The notes: generated by a model not told the origin, from the letters alone. A stretch of DNA of 64,000 nucleotides from Pseudomonas sp. MWU16-30317 (GCF_020515695.1 NZ_JAIWJA010000002.1:496001-560000), one strand, 5' to 3'; counted from the first letter of the stretch, positions 44,537 to 54,754 are shown. Numbers and translations are program-made.

Positions 44537-45394
44537 ATGAAAATGCGACGTTTTTTGGGAGCGGGTGCCGCTCTGGTTCTGGCCATGGGCACCAGCCTCG
44601 CCAGCGCTGATACCAAGCCTACGTTAAGCATCGGCTATGTCGATGGCTGGTCCGACAGTGTAGCGACCACCTTTGTGGCTTCCGAAATCATCAAGGAGAA
44701 ACTGGGCTACGACACCAAGTTGATGCCGGTCGCTGCCGGGATCATGTGGCAGGGCGTGGCCACCGGCAAGCTCGACCTGATGCTGTCGGCCTGGCTGCCT
44801 GTGACCCATGGCGAGTACTGGGCCAAGAACAAGGACAAGGTCGTCGACTACGGCCAGAACTTCAAGGACGCCAAGATCGGCCTGATCGTGCCCGAGTACG
44901 TCAAGGCCAAATCGGTAGCCGACCTCGCTACGGATGACAGCTTCAAGAAGAAGATCGTCGGTATCGACGCCGGTTCAGGCGTGATGATCAAGACCGATCA
45001 GGCCATCAAGGATTACGGTCTGGACGGCTACAAGCTGGTGGCCAGCTCCGGCGCTGCCATGACCGCTGAACTGGCGCGTGCCGAAGACAAGCACGAATCC
45101 ATTGCCGTCACCGGTTGGGTACCGCACTGGATGTTCGCCAAGTGGAAACTGCGCTTCCTGGACGACCCGAAAGGCGTTTATGGTGCCGCAGAGACAGTCG
45201 ACAGCGTCGGCAGCCTGGACCTGGAGAAGAAAGCCCCGGAAGTGGTCGCTTTCCTGAAGAAATTCCAGTGGGCTTCGGCTGACGAGATCGGCGCCGTGAT
45301 GCTCGCTGTCCAGAACGGCGAGAAGCCCGATGCGGCCGCCAAGGCCTGGGTCACTGCCCACCCTGATCGCGTCGCGCAGTGGACGGCTAAATAA
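44537..45394 (+). CDS. Glycine betaine/choline-type ABC binding protein (orphan)
   Basis: A 285-residue OpuAC-family binding protein with a Sec signal ending LASA-DTK. GYVDGWSDSVATTFVASEII, VTGWVPHWMFAKWKLRFLDD and aromatic residues of the ligand box are present. Binds glycine betaine, choline or carnitine as a class. No permease or ATPase gene is next to it, so it likely serves a transporter elsewhere. Followed by a strong terminator. Confidence 0.9.
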   Translation: MKMRRFLGAGAALVLAMGTSLASADTKPTLSIGYVDGWSDSVATTFVASEIIKEKLGYDTKLMPVAAGIMWQGVATGKLDLMLSAWLPVTHGEYWAKNKDKVVDYGQNFKDAKIGLIVPEYVKAKSVADLATDDSFKKKIVGIDAGSGVMIKTDQAIKDYGLDGYKLVASSGAAMTAELARAEDKHESIAVTGWVPHWMFAKWKLRFLDDPKGVYGAAETVDSVGSLDLEKKAPEVVAFLKKFQWASADEIGAVMLAVQNGEKPDAAAKAWVTAHPDRVAQWTAK

Positions 45395-45413
45395 GCTTTG
45401 CTCCACGTCCCTG

Positions 45414-45441
45414 AAAGGCCACCCTTCGCGGTGGCCTTTTT
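45414..45441 (+). terminator. Intrinsic terminator
   Basis: AAAGGCCACC-CTTCGC-GGTGGCCTTT followed by T's, 20 bp after the binding-protein stop. Confidence 0.92.
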
Positions 45442-45548
45442 CATTTCAGCGTCCATACTCGCTATACGACTAAAGTCGTCTGGAATGCGCCTATGGCCAG
45501 CATACAGTGGCAACGTTCCAACCAATCTGTGCTGCTAGGACAAAAATA

Positions 45549-45860
45549 ATGAACGACAGCATTTACAGCAAGATACAAGACAGCCCGCGCTTCAAGGAGC
45601 TGGTCTCCAAACGCGAGCGGTTCGCCTGGATTCTTTCAGCGATCATGCTTGGCCTCTACGCCGCTTTCATCCTCCTGATCGCTTATGGCCCACAAGTCAT
45701 GGGGACCAAGATCAGTGCAGGCTCGTCGATCACCTGGGGGATCCCCATCGGTGTCGGTTTGATCGTCAGCGCTTTCATCCTGACCGCCATTTATGTACGG
45801 CGCGCCAACGGTGAATTCGATGACCTCAACAACGAGATCCTCAAGGAGGCGCAACAATGA
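45549..45860 (+). CDS. DUF485 membrane protein (YjcH-like)
   Basis: A 103-residue protein with two membrane helices. [20 protein letters not shown] is the family signature. It occurs directly before acetate permease genes and is thought to assist ActP. The stop overlaps the actP start by ATGA. Start ATG at 45549. Confidence 0.92.
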   Translation: MNDSIYSKIQDSPRFKELVSKRERFAWILSAIMLGLYAAFILLIAYGPQVMGTKISAGSSITWGIPIGVGLIVSAFILTAIYVRRANGEFDDLNNEILKEAQQ

Positions 45861-47527
45861 TCCCTGCATCGACCCGTACATTGCTGGCCACATTGGCGCT
45901 GGGCGCCATTGCCCCGGTCGCCTCCGCCGCCGATGCCATTACCGGCGCGGTGCAGAAACAACCGCTCAACATTCCCGCGATCATCATGTTCGTGGTGTTC
46001 GTCGGTTTCACCCTGTGCATCACTTACTGGGCATCCAAACGCAACAAGTCGGCCGCCGACTATTATGCGGCGGGCGGCAAGATCACCGGTTTCCAGAACG
46101 GCCTGGCAATTGCCGGTGACTACATGTCGGCGGCGTCGTTTCTGGGGATTTCCGCACTGGTCTATACCTCGGGTTATGACGGCCTGATCTACTCGATCGG
46201 CTTTCTGGTGGGCTGGCCGATCATTCTGTTCCTGATCGCCGAGCGGCTGCGCAACCTGGGCAAGTACACCTTCGCCGACGTGGCCTCGTATCGTCTCAAG
46301 CAAAAAGAGATCCGCACTCTGTCGGCCTGTGGCTCGCTGGTGGTGGTGGCGTTCTACCTGATCGCGCAGATGGTCGGTGCCGGCAAGCTGATCCAGCTGT
46401 TGTTCGGTCTCGACTATCACGTGGCGGTGATCATGGTCGGTATCCTGATGTGCCTGTACGTGTTGTTCGGCGGCATGCTGGCCACGACCTGGGTGCAGAT
46501 CATCAAGGCGGTGATGTTGCTGTCCGGTGCGTCGTTCATGGCGCTGATGGTGATGAAGCACGTCAACTTCGACTTCAATGCGCTGTTTTCCGAGGCCATC
46601 AAGGTTCACCCCAAAGGCGAGGCGATCATGAGCCCTGGCGGCTTGGTCAAGGATCCGATCTCGGCGTTTTCGCTGGGCCTGGCCTTGATGTTCGGTACTG
46701 CCGGCCTGCCGCATATCCTGATGCGCTTCTTCACCGTCAGCGACGCCAAGGAAGCCCGCAAGAGCGTGCTCTACGCCACCGGTTTCATTGGCTACTTCTA
46801 CATCCTGACCTTCATCATCGGTTTCGGCGCGATCCTGCTGGTCAGCACCAATCCGGCATTCAAGGATGCTGCGGGCGCCTTGCTGGGCGGCAACAACATG
46901 GCGGCGATACACCTGGCTGACGCAGTGGGTGGCAGCCTGTTCCTCGGCTTTATCTCGGCGGTGGCCTTCGCTACCATCCTTGCGGTCGTCGCGGGCCTGA
47001 CGCTGGCCGGTGCCTCGGCGGTGTCCCATGACCTCTACGCCAGCGTGATCAAGAAGGGCAAGGCCAACGACAAGGATGAAATCCGCGTCTCGAAGATCAC
47101 CACCATCGCTCTCGCGGTGCTGGCGATCGGCCTGGGCATTCTGTTCGAGAGCCAGAACATCGCGTTCATGGTCGGCCTGGCGTTCTCCATCGCCGCCAGC
47201 TGCAACTTCCCTGTGCTGCTGCTCTCGATGTATTGGAAGAAGCTCACCACGCGGGGTGCCATGATCGGTGGCTGGATGGGTCTGATCAGCGCCGTGGGCC
47301 TGATGATCCTCGGGCCGACCATCTGGGTGTCGATCCTGGGTCACGCCAAGGCGATCTTCCCCTACGAGTACCCGGCGCTGTTCTCGATGATCATTGCCTT
47401 TGTCGGCATCTGGTTCTTCTCGATCACCGACAAATCCACTGCCGCTGACGAGGAGCGGGCCAAGTTCTACCCGCAGTTCGTCCGTTCGCAGACCGGTCTG
47501 GGCGCGAGTGGAGCGGTTTCTCACTAA
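45857..47527 (+). CDS. actP: Cation/acetate symporter ActP
   Basis: A 556-residue sodium:solute symporter (SSS family) with about 13 membrane helices and a signal-like N-terminus (SAADAITG). Marks: [51 protein letters not shown]. It imports acetate and related short carboxylates. Coupled to the DUF485 gene; a terminator follows. Confidence 0.94.
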   Translation: MIPASTRTLLATLALGAIAPVASAADAITGAVQKQPLNIPAIIMFVVFVGFTLCITYWASKRNKSAADYYAAGGKITGFQNGLAIAGDYMSAASFLGISALVYTSGYDGLIYSIGFLVGWPIILFLIAERLRNLGKYTFADVASYRLKQKEIRTLSACGSLVVVAFYLIAQMVGAGKLIQLLFGLDYHVAVIMVGILMCLYVLFGGMLATTWVQIIKAVMLLSGASFMALMVMKHVNFDFNALFSEAIKVHPKGEAIMSPGGLVKDPISAFSLGLALMFGTAGLPHILMRFFTVSDAKEARKSVLYATGFIGYFYILTFIIGFGAILLVSTNPAFKDAAGALLGGNNMAAIHLADAVGGSLFLGFISAVAFATILAVVAGLTLAGASAVSHDLYASVIKKGKANDKDEIRVSKITTIALAVLAIGLGILFESQNIAFMVGLAFSIAASCNFPVLLLSMYWKKLTTRGAMIGGWMGLISAVGLMILGPTIWVSILGHAKAIFPYEYPALFSMIIAFVGIWFFSITDKSTAADEERAKFYPQFVRSQTGLGASGAVSH

Positions 47528-47543
47528 GCACATCGCAGGTATG

Positions 47544-47571
47544 AAAAAGGCAGCCAGATGGCTGCCTTTTT
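47544..47571. terminator. Bidirectional intrinsic terminator
   Basis: AAAAAGGCAGCC-AGAT-GGCTGCCTTTTT between the convergent actP and DUF3309 genes. Confidence 0.92.
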
Positions 47572-47586
47572 CATTGTGCCTGAACC

Positions 47587-47739
47587 CTATATCTTCCCGA
47601 GCAATACCAGGATCAGCAGGATGATCAAGACGGTACCGATGATACCCGATGGCCCGTAGCCCCAACTTCTGGAGTGCGGGAACACAGGCAGACCGCCCAC
47701 CAGCAGCAGGATGAGGATGACGATAAGTATGGTGCCCAT
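47587..47739 (-). CDS. DUF3309 small membrane protein
   Basis: A 50-residue protein, almost wholly hydrophobic: two helices around the conserved GGLPVFPHSRSWGYGPSGII. DUF3309 family, function unknown, often stress-induced. The ATG at 47739 gives the family's usual start (MGTILIVILILLL). Confidence 0.85.
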   Translation of the reverse strand: MGTILIVILILLLVGGLPVFPHSRSWGYGPSGIIGTVLIILLILVLLGKI

Positions 47740-47909
47740 GGCGACTTCCTTATTTGGACTGTAGTTATGTTCGTCGGTCGGGACATTCATGACCGCTTAC
47801 CAACTCCGACTCTGGTCTGTGAAAAAAAGTCATTTTATTACTGCACGATATTATTGCAGACGTTCGTCACCCCCTCGCACTCGGTGAGGGTGGGTTCTGC
47901 CCGCGCAGC

Positions 47910-47933
47910 TGTCAGGCGCTTCGCCGCCTGACA
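47910..47933. other. Perfect hairpin upstream of an SDR gene
   Basis: TGTCAGGCG-CTTCGC-CGCCTGACA lies in the 286-bp divergent gap 47740-48025, about 90 bp before the SDR start. No T-run. Possibly a regulatory stem or operator. Confidence 0.5.
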
Positions 47934-48025
47934 TGAGGGATATTCAGGCCGTTGATAGTGGATTCGCCACGGCATGCGGGCAGCTAGTCTCGACTCATCA
48001 GTCAATGAAGAAGAGGGCGCTGCCC

Positions 48026-48841
48026 ATGCGCATGATGATCACTGGGGCCGGCTCCGGGCTGGGGCGCGAGATCGCCCTGCGCTGGGGCCGTGAGGGTTGG
48101 CAGCTGGCGCTGTGCGACCTGAACGAAGCGGGGTTGCAGGAAACCCTGGTTCAGGTCCGCGCCGTTGGCGGAGACGGGTTTGCTCAGTATTGCGATGTGC
48201 GCGACTACAGCCAGTTGGTGGCGCTGGCGCAGCGCTGCGAGCAGCAATTCGGCGGCATCGATGTGCTGGTCAACAATGCGGGCGTGGCGTCGGGCGGTTT
48301 TTTTGCCGAGCTGTCGCTCGAGGACTGGGACTGGCAGCTGTCGATCAACCTCATGGGCGTGGTCAAGGGTTGCAAGGCCTTCCTGCCGCTGCTGGAACGC
48401 AGCCACGGGCGCATCATCAATATCGCCTCCATGGCGGCCCTGATGCAGGGGCCGGGCATGAGCAACTACAACGTCGCCAAGGCCGGGGTGGTGGCGTTGT
48501 CGGAGAGCCTGCTGGTGGAGTTGCGCGATGCCCAGGTGGGCGTGCACGTGGTCTGCCCGTCGTTCTTCCAGACAGCGCTGCTGGATTCGTTCCGCGGGCC
48601 GACGCCGACGATGAAGGCGCAGGTGGCCAAGTTGCTGGAGAGTTCGCCGATCTCGGCGGCGGACATCGCGGATTACATGTATGCCGAGGTTGCCCGCGGT
48701 GCGTTCATGATCCTGCCCCACGAGCAAGGGCGCGCCGCGTGGCAGCTCAAGCAGCGCCAGCCCCAGGCGCTTTATGACGAGATGGCGACCATGGCGACGC
48801 GCATGCGCGCTAGAAGCCCAGTTGCTGGTCCAGCCGAATAG
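48026..48841 (+). CDS. Short-chain dehydrogenase/reductase
   Basis: A 271-residue SDR. Cofactor motif ITGAGSGLG at the start, NNAGVASGG, the catalytic Ser in NIASMAAL and YNVAKAG as Tyr-x3-Lys. The ATG at 48026 is preceded by a GAGGG site; the upstream ATG at 48005 is not. Substrate unknown. The 3' end overlaps the convergent crotonase gene by 32 bp. Confidence 0.88.
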   Translation: MRMMITGAGSGLGREIALRWGREGWQLALCDLNEAGLQETLVQVRAVGGDGFAQYCDVRDYSQLVALAQRCEQQFGGIDVLVNNAGVASGGFFAELSLEDWDWQLSINLMGVVKGCKAFLPLLERSHGRIINIASMAALMQGPGMSNYNVAKAGVVALSESLLVELRDAQVGVHVVCPSFFQTALLDSFRGPTPTMKAQVAKLLESSPISAADIADYMYAEVARGAFMILPHEQGRAAWQLKQRQPQALYDEMATMATRMRARSPVAGPAE

Positions 48842-49499
48842 CCTCTTGCAGGCCGTCGAGCAGTTTCTTGCGGACCTTGAGCTTGGTGTTGCGGTGCGCC
48901 GTCATGTTGATTTTTTTCAGTTGGTGCGCCGCTTTCAGCGCTTCTTCCATCAGCGCCTCGGGCTTGACCACTTTGTCGAAGAATCCGGCATTCAGCGCCG
49001 CTGCCGGATCGAACATCTCGGCGTTGATGACGGCGCGCTGGAAGGCCGAGCGACGCAGACGATCGCGGGCCAGTTCGATGCCAGCGTGGTGCATGGTCAT
49101 GCCGATCATCACTTCGTTGAGGCCGATCTGGAACGGCCCTTCGACACCGATGCGGTAATCGCCGGACAGCAGCAGGAAGGCGCCCTTGGCCACGGCATGG
49201 CCGGAGCAGGCGATGATCACCGGATAGGGGTGGGCCAGCAGGCGCCGCGCCAGTGTCGAGCCCGAGGTGACCAGATCCAGAGCCTGCTGCGGGCCGCTGG
49301 TCATTACCTTGAGGTCGTAACCGCCCGACAGAATGCCCGGCTGGCCGGTGACGATCACTACGGCTTTGTCCTGCTCGGCCTGATCGAGCGCCTGGTTAAA
49401 GGCGGCGATGACTTCAGGCGACAGCGCGTTGACCTTGCCGTTATGCAGGCTCAGGGTGGCAATGCCGTCTTCGAGACGGTAGTCGATCAGCTCGCTCAT
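48810..49499 (-). CDS. Enoyl-CoA hydratase/isomerase (crotonase) family protein
   Basis: A 229-residue crotonase-fold protein. GILSGGYDLKVM is the first oxyanion region, and CSGHAVAKGAFLLLSGDYRI the second. The two catalytic Glu positions of classic hydratases are not obvious, so it may act on another CoA thioester. It ends inside the SDR gene on the other strand. Confidence 0.87.
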   Translation of the reverse strand: MSELIDYRLEDGIATLSLHNGKVNALSPEVIAAFNQALDQAEQDKAVVIVTGQPGILSGGYDLKVMTSGPQQALDLVTSGSTLARRLLAHPYPVIIACSGHAVAKGAFLLLSGDYRIGVEGPFQIGLNEVMIGMTMHHAGIELARDRLRRSAFQRAVINAEMFDPAAALNAGFFDKVVKPEALMEEALKAAHQLKKINMTAHRNTKLKVRKKLLDGLQEAIRLDQQLGF

Positions 49500-49733
49500 G
49501 ACGCGATTCCTTGTTATGAAGTGCAGCAGACGTTACCCACGCAATGGCCTGGCGTAAAGCGCCGTGACTGACTGGGCGGTCACGCTCGTGCATTAGCCTG
49601 CGTGCGTCGGGAAATCCCGGCAGGAGGCCAATCGGTATTAACCACATGAAAATTCTGCAAAAAACCTTTGCCATCTGCGGGGCTTTCGAATACATTAGCG
49701 CGCCTCGACAGACCTAACGGTTTGCCGAGATAC

Positions 49734-49823
49734 GGTGAAGTGTCCGAGTGGCTGAAGGAGCACGCCTGGAAAGTGTGTATACAAGAAATTGTATCAAGGG
49801 TTCGAATCCCTTCTTCACCGCCA
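49734..49823 (+). tRNA. tRNA-Ser (anticodon GGA)
   Basis: A 90-nt class II tRNA. Acceptor stem GGTGAAG pairs with CTTCACC at 49813-49819; G73 and encoded CCA follow. Anticodon loop CTGGAAA gives GGA, reading UCC. The long variable arm (about 49785-49797) and TTCGAAT T-loop are clear. A terminator follows 15 bp later. Confidence 0.97.
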
Positions 49824-49837
49824 TATTCGATACGCCC

Positions 49838-49873
49838 AAAACCCCCGGTAAGCCTTGGCTACCGGGGGTTTTT
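49838..49873 (+). terminator. Terminator of tRNA-Ser (shared with the SDR)
   Basis: AAAACCCCCGGTA / TACCGGGGGTTTTT hairpin right after the tRNA; the A-run side could also serve the leftward SDR gene. Confidence 0.92.
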
Positions 49874-49915
49874 GGTTTTTGGAGTCGGTTGGGGCAGGGC
49901 CGTTTCAACCCCGCC

Positions 49916-50656
49916 TCAGGCCCCGAAGCCCCCATCGATCGTCAAGCTCGCGCCAGTGATATACCCCGCCTGCGGGCCCGCCAGGTAGGCAACGAAGTCA
50001 GCGATTTCCTCAGCAGTACCGTAACGGTCCAACGCCATCAACCCCAGCATCCCCGGAGCCATCTCGCCATCCGCCGGGTTCATGTCGGTGTCCACTGGAC
50101 CCGGTTGCACGTTGTTGACCGTAATGCCGCGCGGACCGAGGTCGCGCGCCATGCCTTTGACCAGCCCGATCAGGGCCGATTTGCTCATGGCATAGGTGGC
50201 GCCGCCAGCGAAGGGCATGCGGTCGGCGTTGGTGCTGCTGATGTTGATGATGCGCCCGCCGTTGCCCATGTGCTGCAAGGCCGCCTGGCTGGCGACGAAG
50301 ACGCTGCGCACGTTGATGGCCAACGTCTTGTCGAACTCGGCGAGGGACAGGTCTTCGACCGAACCCAGAGCCAGGACGCCGGCGTTGTTGACCAGAATGT
50401 CCAGGCCACCAAAGGCTTCAGCGGTGGCGGCGACTGCGCGTTGCACGGCTTGGGCGTCGGCGCTGTCGGCCTGAATGGCCAGGGCCTTGCCGCCGCCGGC
50501 GATGAGCTCGTTCTGCAGCGCTTCGGCCTTGGCCGCCGAGCTGACGTAGGTGAAGGCCACGCTGGCGCCATCGGCTACCAGGCGTTTGACGATCGCGGCA
50601 CCAATGCCGCGGGAGCCGCCTTGGATCAATGCAACCTTGCCGGTAAGACTGGACAT
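49916..50656 (-). CDS. SDR family oxidoreductase
   Basis: A 246-residue SDR of the FabG-like class. VALIQGGSRGIGAAIVKRL carries the cofactor motif, NNAGVLALGSVED follows, Ser is in NISSTNAD and the Tyr-x3-Lys is YAMSKSA. NNVQPGPVDTDMNP is typical. Divergent from a LysR gene with 160 bp between them, so it is probably that regulator's target. Confidence 0.9.
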   Translation of the reverse strand: MSSLTGKVALIQGGSRGIGAAIVKRLVADGASVAFTYVSSAAKAEALQNELIAGGGKALAIQADSADAQAVQRAVAATAEAFGGLDILVNNAGVLALGSVEDLSLAEFDKTLAINVRSVFVASQAALQHMGNGGRIINISSTNADRMPFAGGATYAMSKSALIGLVKGMARDLGPRGITVNNVQPGPVDTDMNPADGEMAPGMLGLMALDRYGTAEEIADFVAYLAGPQAGYITGASLTIDGGFGA

Positions 50657-50816
50657 GATGTGTCTCCTGAAGTGGGCAGGGCGTGGTGCCCTGGTGTGTG
50701 GATGAGTATCGGTGCTGGATTACCTCTCGTGTAGACCCTGATTGGCATGTTCTGTGTAAACTTGAAGTTTATAATCGGCGAGCAGCCCTAAGCTGCCTGG
50801 GACTGGGAGTCTAGTC

Positions 50817-51740
50817 GTGGAAAACTTCGGCAGCATTGAAAGCTTCATTCGCAGCGCCGAAGCCGGCAGCTTTGCCGAGGCCGCGCGGCGGCTGAGCCTC
50901 ACGCCAGCGGCGGTCGGCAAGAACGTCGCCGGTCTGGAAGCGCGCCTTGGCGTGCGGCTGTTCCTGCGCAGTACCCGGCGCTTGACCCTGACCGAGGCCG
51001 GCCAACGTTTCCTGGCGGAAGTGAGTGGCAGTTTTGCCATTATCCAGAACGCCGTGGCCAACCTGGCGAGCGCCGAAGGGCAGCCGGTGGGCACCCTCAA
51101 GGTCAGCATGGGCCTGGTGTTCGGGCGTTTGTACATCGTGCCGCTGTTGGCGGCATTTCTGGCGCGCTACCCGGGCATCAGCGCCGATTGGCATTTCGAT
51201 AACCGCCAGGTCGACTTGATCGGGCAGGGCTTCGATGCGGCCATCGGTGGCGGTTTCGAGTTGCCACCCGGCGTCGTGGCGCGCAAGTTGGCGCCGGCGC
51301 ATCGCATTCTGGTTGCCGCCCCCAGGTATTTACAGCGCCATGGCGGCTTGACGCATCCCGATGACCTGCACGCCGCCGACGGTATCCTCATCCGTTCGCC
51401 GCAGACTGGCCGGGTGCGCAATTGGCCGCTGACTCACCGGACTCAGGAGCAATGCCCGCTGCGCCTGAACCCGCGCATGACCATGAGCGACTCCGAGGCG
51501 GCCTGCGCGGCGGCGGAGCAGGGGCTGGGCATCGCCTTGGTAAGCATGCCGTTCGCCTTGCCTTACTTTGAGCGCCATAGCCTGGTGAGGGTCTTGCCGG
51601 ATTGGTACGTAGACGATGGCAACATCTCGCTGTACTACGCCGAGCACAAGCTGCTGCCCGGCAAGACCCGCGCCTTCGTCGACTTTGTGATCGAGCAGTT
51701 CAAGGCGCAGGGCTTGTATCAGCGCTTCAGCGCGGTGTAA
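50817..51740 (+). CDS. LysR-family regulator
   Basis: A 307-residue LysR regulator. The helix-turn-helix (SFAEAARRLSLTPAAVGKNV) lies near residues 18-40; the effector domain follows (YPGISADWHFDNRQVDLIGQ). The starting GTG at 50817 is preceded by GGGAG. Probably controls the divergent SDR. Confidence 0.92.
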   Translation: MENFGSIESFIRSAEAGSFAEAARRLSLTPAAVGKNVAGLEARLGVRLFLRSTRRLTLTEAGQRFLAEVSGSFAIIQNAVANLASAEGQPVGTLKVSMGLVFGRLYIVPLLAAFLARYPGISADWHFDNRQVDLIGQGFDAAIGGGFELPPGVVARKLAPAHRILVAAPRYLQRHGGLTHPDDLHAADGILIRSPQTGRVRNWPLTHRTQEQCPLRLNPRMTMSDSEAACAAAEQGLGIALVSMPFALPYFERHSLVRVLPDWYVDDGNISLYYAEHKLLPGKTRAFVDFVIEQFKAQGLYQRFSAV

Positions 51741-51745
51741 GGCGC

Positions 51746-52228
51746 TCAGGAGATCCCGATGATTTCCGAATGCTGAAGACTGTTGCCGATGCGAACACTC
51801 ACCTCATCACCCGCGAATTTGCCCAGTAACGCCATGCCCAACGGCGCGAGGGGCGTGATCACGGTCACGATTGCGCCATCGAGCCTCAGCGTGAGCCCGG
51901 CGGCGTCGGGGCCGAGGAAGACTTGTTGGCGCTCGCCGTGGGTGTTCTCCAGATCGATCAGCGCGCCGACCTGGATACCTACCGCAGCGTCGTAGTCGCG
52001 CAGTGTCAGGCCTTGATACTTCAGCAGCGCCTGGCGGATTTCTTCGGTGCGGCGCGCCTGCCCCGTGGCCAGGTAGGAGGCTTCGAGGCCCAAAGTATCG
52101 TATTTGTTTTCGGCGACGTTTTCCTCGTGCGTCGCGGTTTCGTAGGCGGTCTGCGCGGCGCGCTGAGCAATATCGAGGTTACGCGCCAGGGTCGCGGTGA
52201 TCAGTTCGAGCAGTTGCGTTTTAGCCAT
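51746..52228 (-). CDS. GreA/GreB-family transcript cleavage factor-like protein
   Basis: A 160-residue GreA/B homologue. The N-terminal helical hairpin spans residues 1-75 (ENVAENKYDTLGLEASYLAT); the C-terminal FKBP-like domain ends TPLAPLGMALLGKFAGDEV. The usual acidic tip pair is not obvious, so this may be a Rnk- or Gfh-like antagonist. It is 2 bp after the next gene upstream in transcription. Confidence 0.8.
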   Translation of the reverse strand: MAKTQLLELITATLARNLDIAQRAAQTAYETATHEENVAENKYDTLGLEASYLATGQARRTEEIRQALLKYQGLTLRDYDAAVGIQVGALIDLENTHGERQQVFLGPDAAGLTLRLDGAIVTVITPLAPLGMALLGKFAGDEVSVRIGNSLQHSEIIGIS

Positions 52229-52230
52229 GG

Positions 52231-52665
52231 TCAGTTGCAAAACATCAGTACGTTGCCGCGGCTCTTGTCGCTGGGCGCGGTTTGCGCCTGCTGCAACCAG
52301 AACTGGCACTTGGGGTTGGCGAAATTATCCGGGTTGCGCCGCGCCTGCTCCACCGCATCAGAAGTTTCCTGACGGCTGAGGTTCTCCTGATACTGCTCGA
52401 ACATGTGGTTCTGAGTGGCCAGGGCGGGATCGCTGGGGATGGCTGGCAGGGCCGGAGCCTGGGGCTGGCGAATGCTCTGCGGGGTGGTGAGGTTGCTGAT
52501 TGCGGCGGGCGCCTCGATCGGCGTGTACAGGGTCTTGTAGATCAGCCAGGCACTCAGGCCCAAGGCCATGAAGCCTAGCCAGATGCCCAGGGCGATGATC
52601 AGGACCAGGCGCAGGGGGCGTCTGGAGCGCACAGGCAACTCGCGGCTTTTGCTGAGAACAGGCAT
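52231..52665 (-). CDS. Single-pass membrane protein, unknown
   Basis: A 144-residue protein. Arg-rich head (residues 7-19), a membrane helix (LVLIIALGIWLGFMALGL), a Pro-rich stretch and a soluble tail with two Cys (KCQFWLQQ and the final FCN). I do not recognise it; it is probably co-transcribed with the Gre-like gene, 2 bp apart. Confidence 0.65.
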   Translation of the reverse strand: MPVLSKSRELPVRSRRPLRLVLIIALGIWLGFMALGLSAWLIYKTLYTPIEAPAAISNLTTPQSIRQPQAPALPAIPSDPALATQNHMFEQYQENLSRQETSDAVEQARRNPDNFANPKCQFWLQQAQTAPSDKSRGNVLMFCN

Positions 52666-52929
52666 GACAGCCTCCTGGCGTTGGCGTGGATTGCAGGCTG
52701 GAACCGGCGTGCGGGGCTACGTCTGTGGACCCGCTGCCCGGCGTGCAGTTCGGTGAATACAGCATGAAACCTGTTGACGTAAAACATTGTTGCACGGGTG
52801 GCGGCTCGATTATCTGCTTTGCTGCTGTTGTCGACACGCAAAACTGCGGACAATGCGCGGTTTGGCTTACTGGGCCGATTTTCCGAGCCGATCGATCGTC
52901 TCAAGGGAACAGCATAATTGGTGTCTGAC

Positions 52930-54063
52930 ATGAAAGCTTCCTGGGATATCTTTTGCAGCGTCGTCGATAACTACGGAGACATCGGCGTGACCTGGCGCCT
53001 GGCCCGTCAGTTGGTGGCCGAACATGACCTGCAGGTGCGCCTCTGGGTGGATGATCTGGCCTCGTTCGTGCCCCTGTGTCCGACGGCCGATCCGCAGGCG
53101 GCGCAGCAATGGCAGGCGGGCGTCGACGTGCGTCAGTGGCCATCGGTGTGGCAGAGGGTCGAGATGCCTGACGTGGTGATCGAAGCCTTCGCCTGCAAGC
53201 TGCCGGTGGATTATGTCGATGCCATGGCCCGATCCACCCCGGTGCGCCTGTGGCTCAATCTGGATTACCTGAGTGCCGAAGAGTGGGTGGGCGGTTGCCA
53301 CGGACTGCCGTCGCTGAAAACCGCTGGCTACCAGAAGTATTTTTTCTTCCCGGGGTTTCAAGCCGATACCGGCGGGTTGTTGCGCGAAGCGGGCTTGCTC
53401 GACCAGCGTCGCCAATGGCAGCAGGATCCGGCCAGGCGACAGGCCTTCCTGGCACAGTGGGGTGTGTACGTAGCCGCCGAGGCGCGATTGATGTCGTTGT
53501 TTGCCTACGAGCATCCCCAGATACCCGGATGGTTGCAGGCCCTGGCCGAGGATTCGCGGCCGACCCATCTGCTGGTACCCCGTGGGCGAGTGCTGGGTGA
53601 CGTCGAGCGCTGGCTCGGCGACGGGCCATTGCTGCTTGACGAACCCCGCCAATGTGGGGCGCTGACCCTGCAGTTGATGCCGTTCGTCAGTCAGAATGAC
53701 TACGATCGCTTGCTCTGGTGCTGCGACTTCAATGCTGTGCGCGGCGAAGATTCCTTTGTTCGCGCGCAGTGGGCGGGGCGACCACTGGTCTGGCATATCT
53801 ACAAGCAGGAGGAGTATGCCCACTGGGAAAAGCTCGAAGCCTTTCTGGCCCTCTACACTCAAGGGCTTGGGCCCGCTGCCGAGGCCGCGACGCTGAGTTT
53901 CTGGCGGGCCTGGAACATGGAACAGGACATCGCCGAGAGCTGGCGGCAGATGCTGGCCAACTGGCCAGAGCTGACGACCCATGCTCAAGCCTGGAGCGAT
54001 GAAAAGGCCCGCCAGGCGGATCTTGCCATGGCGCTGGTGCAGTTTCATCGAAATTGGCTATGA
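52930..54063 (+). CDS. earP: EF-P arginine rhamnosyltransferase EarP
   Basis: A 377-residue GT-B glycosyltransferase that adds rhamnose from dTDP-L-rhamnose to Arg32 of EF-P. Diagnostic: the N-terminal [20 protein letters not shown] with the catalytic Asp, and the C-terminal [19 protein letters not shown]. Directly upstream of efp (47 bp). The ATG at 52930 is chosen although its ribosome site is weak. Confidence 0.96.
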   Translation: MKASWDIFCSVVDNYGDIGVTWRLARQLVAEHDLQVRLWVDDLASFVPLCPTADPQAAQQWQAGVDVRQWPSVWQRVEMPDVVIEAFACKLPVDYVDAMARSTPVRLWLNLDYLSAEEWVGGCHGLPSLKTAGYQKYFFFPGFQADTGGLLREAGLLDQRRQWQQDPARRQAFLAQWGVYVAAEARLMSLFAYEHPQIPGWLQALAEDSRPTHLLVPRGRVLGDVERWLGDGPLLLDEPRQCGALTLQLMPFVSQNDYDRLLWCCDFNAVRGEDSFVRAQWAGRPLVWHIYKQEEYAHWEKLEAFLALYTQGLGPAAEAATLSFWRAWNMEQDIAESWRQMLANWPELTTHAQAWSDEKARQADLAMALVQFHRNWL

Positions 54064-54110
54064 TATGCGGCCTGGAATTTTGTAATCCCCACCCTATTCG
54101 GAAGTTTGTA

Positions 54111-54680
54111 ATGAAAACTGGTAAAGAGCTGAAACCCGGCACCGTGATCCGTCTCGAAAACGATCCTTGGTTGGTGCAGAAAGCCGAATTCACCAAATCC
54201 GGTCGTAACAGCGCGATCATGAAGACCAAGCTGAAGAACCTGCTGACCGGCTACAAGACTGAAATCGTCTACAGCGCCGATGACAAGCTGGACGACGTGA
54301 TCCTGGACCGCAAGGAAGCCACCCTGTCTTTCATCAGCGGTGACACCTACACGTTCATGGACACCACCGACTACACCATGTACGAGCTGAACGCCGAAGA
54401 CATCGAATCGGTTCTGCCATTCGTTGAAGAAGGTATGACCGACGTCTGCGAAGCCGTATTCTTCGAAGACCGCCTGGTATCCGTCGAACTGCCGACCACC
54501 ATCGTCCGTGTCGTCGACTACACCGAAGGCTCCGCTCGCGGCGACACTTCGGGCAAGGTCATGAAGCCTGCCAAGCTGGCCAACGGCACTGAGCTGAGCG
54601 TTGCCGACTTCATCGAAATCGGTGACCGCATCGAGATCGACACCCGCGAAGGCGGTTCGTACAAAGGTCGCGCCAAGTAA
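54111..54680 (+). CDS. efp: Translation elongation factor P (Arg32 type)
   Basis: A 189-residue EF-P. Domain I has Arg32 in [11 protein letters not shown], the residue rhamnosylated by EarP, in place of the Lys34 of E. coli. Domains II and III are complete ([36 protein letters not shown]). It relieves ribosome stalling at proline runs. A terminator follows. Confidence 0.98.
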   Translation: MKTGKELKPGTVIRLENDPWLVQKAEFTKSGRNSAIMKTKLKNLLTGYKTEIVYSADDKLDDVILDRKEATLSFISGDTYTFMDTTDYTMYELNAEDIESVLPFVEEGMTDVCEAVFFEDRLVSVELPTTIVRVVDYTEGSARGDTSGKVMKPAKLANGTELSVADFIEIGDRIEIDTREGGSYKGRAK

Positions 54681-54725
54681 TTGCGGACCCGTTGACTGAT
54701 AACGCCCTGGCGAATCAGCGCACAC

Positions 54726-54754
54726 AAAAAACCCGACGCGAGTCGGGTTTTTTT
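54726..54754. terminator. Bidirectional intrinsic terminator
   Basis: AAAAAACCCGAC-GCGA-GTCGGGTTTTTT between convergent efp and ohr. Confidence 0.93.

Noticed and set aside
45791..47665. 624-codon leftward frame opposite actP
   Set aside because: Antisense shadow of a clear symporter, and it runs through a terminator.
49668..50734. Protein-coding frames across 49.7-50.7 kb on the plus strand
   Set aside because: They run through the tRNA-Ser gene and its terminator and are antisense to the SDR gene.
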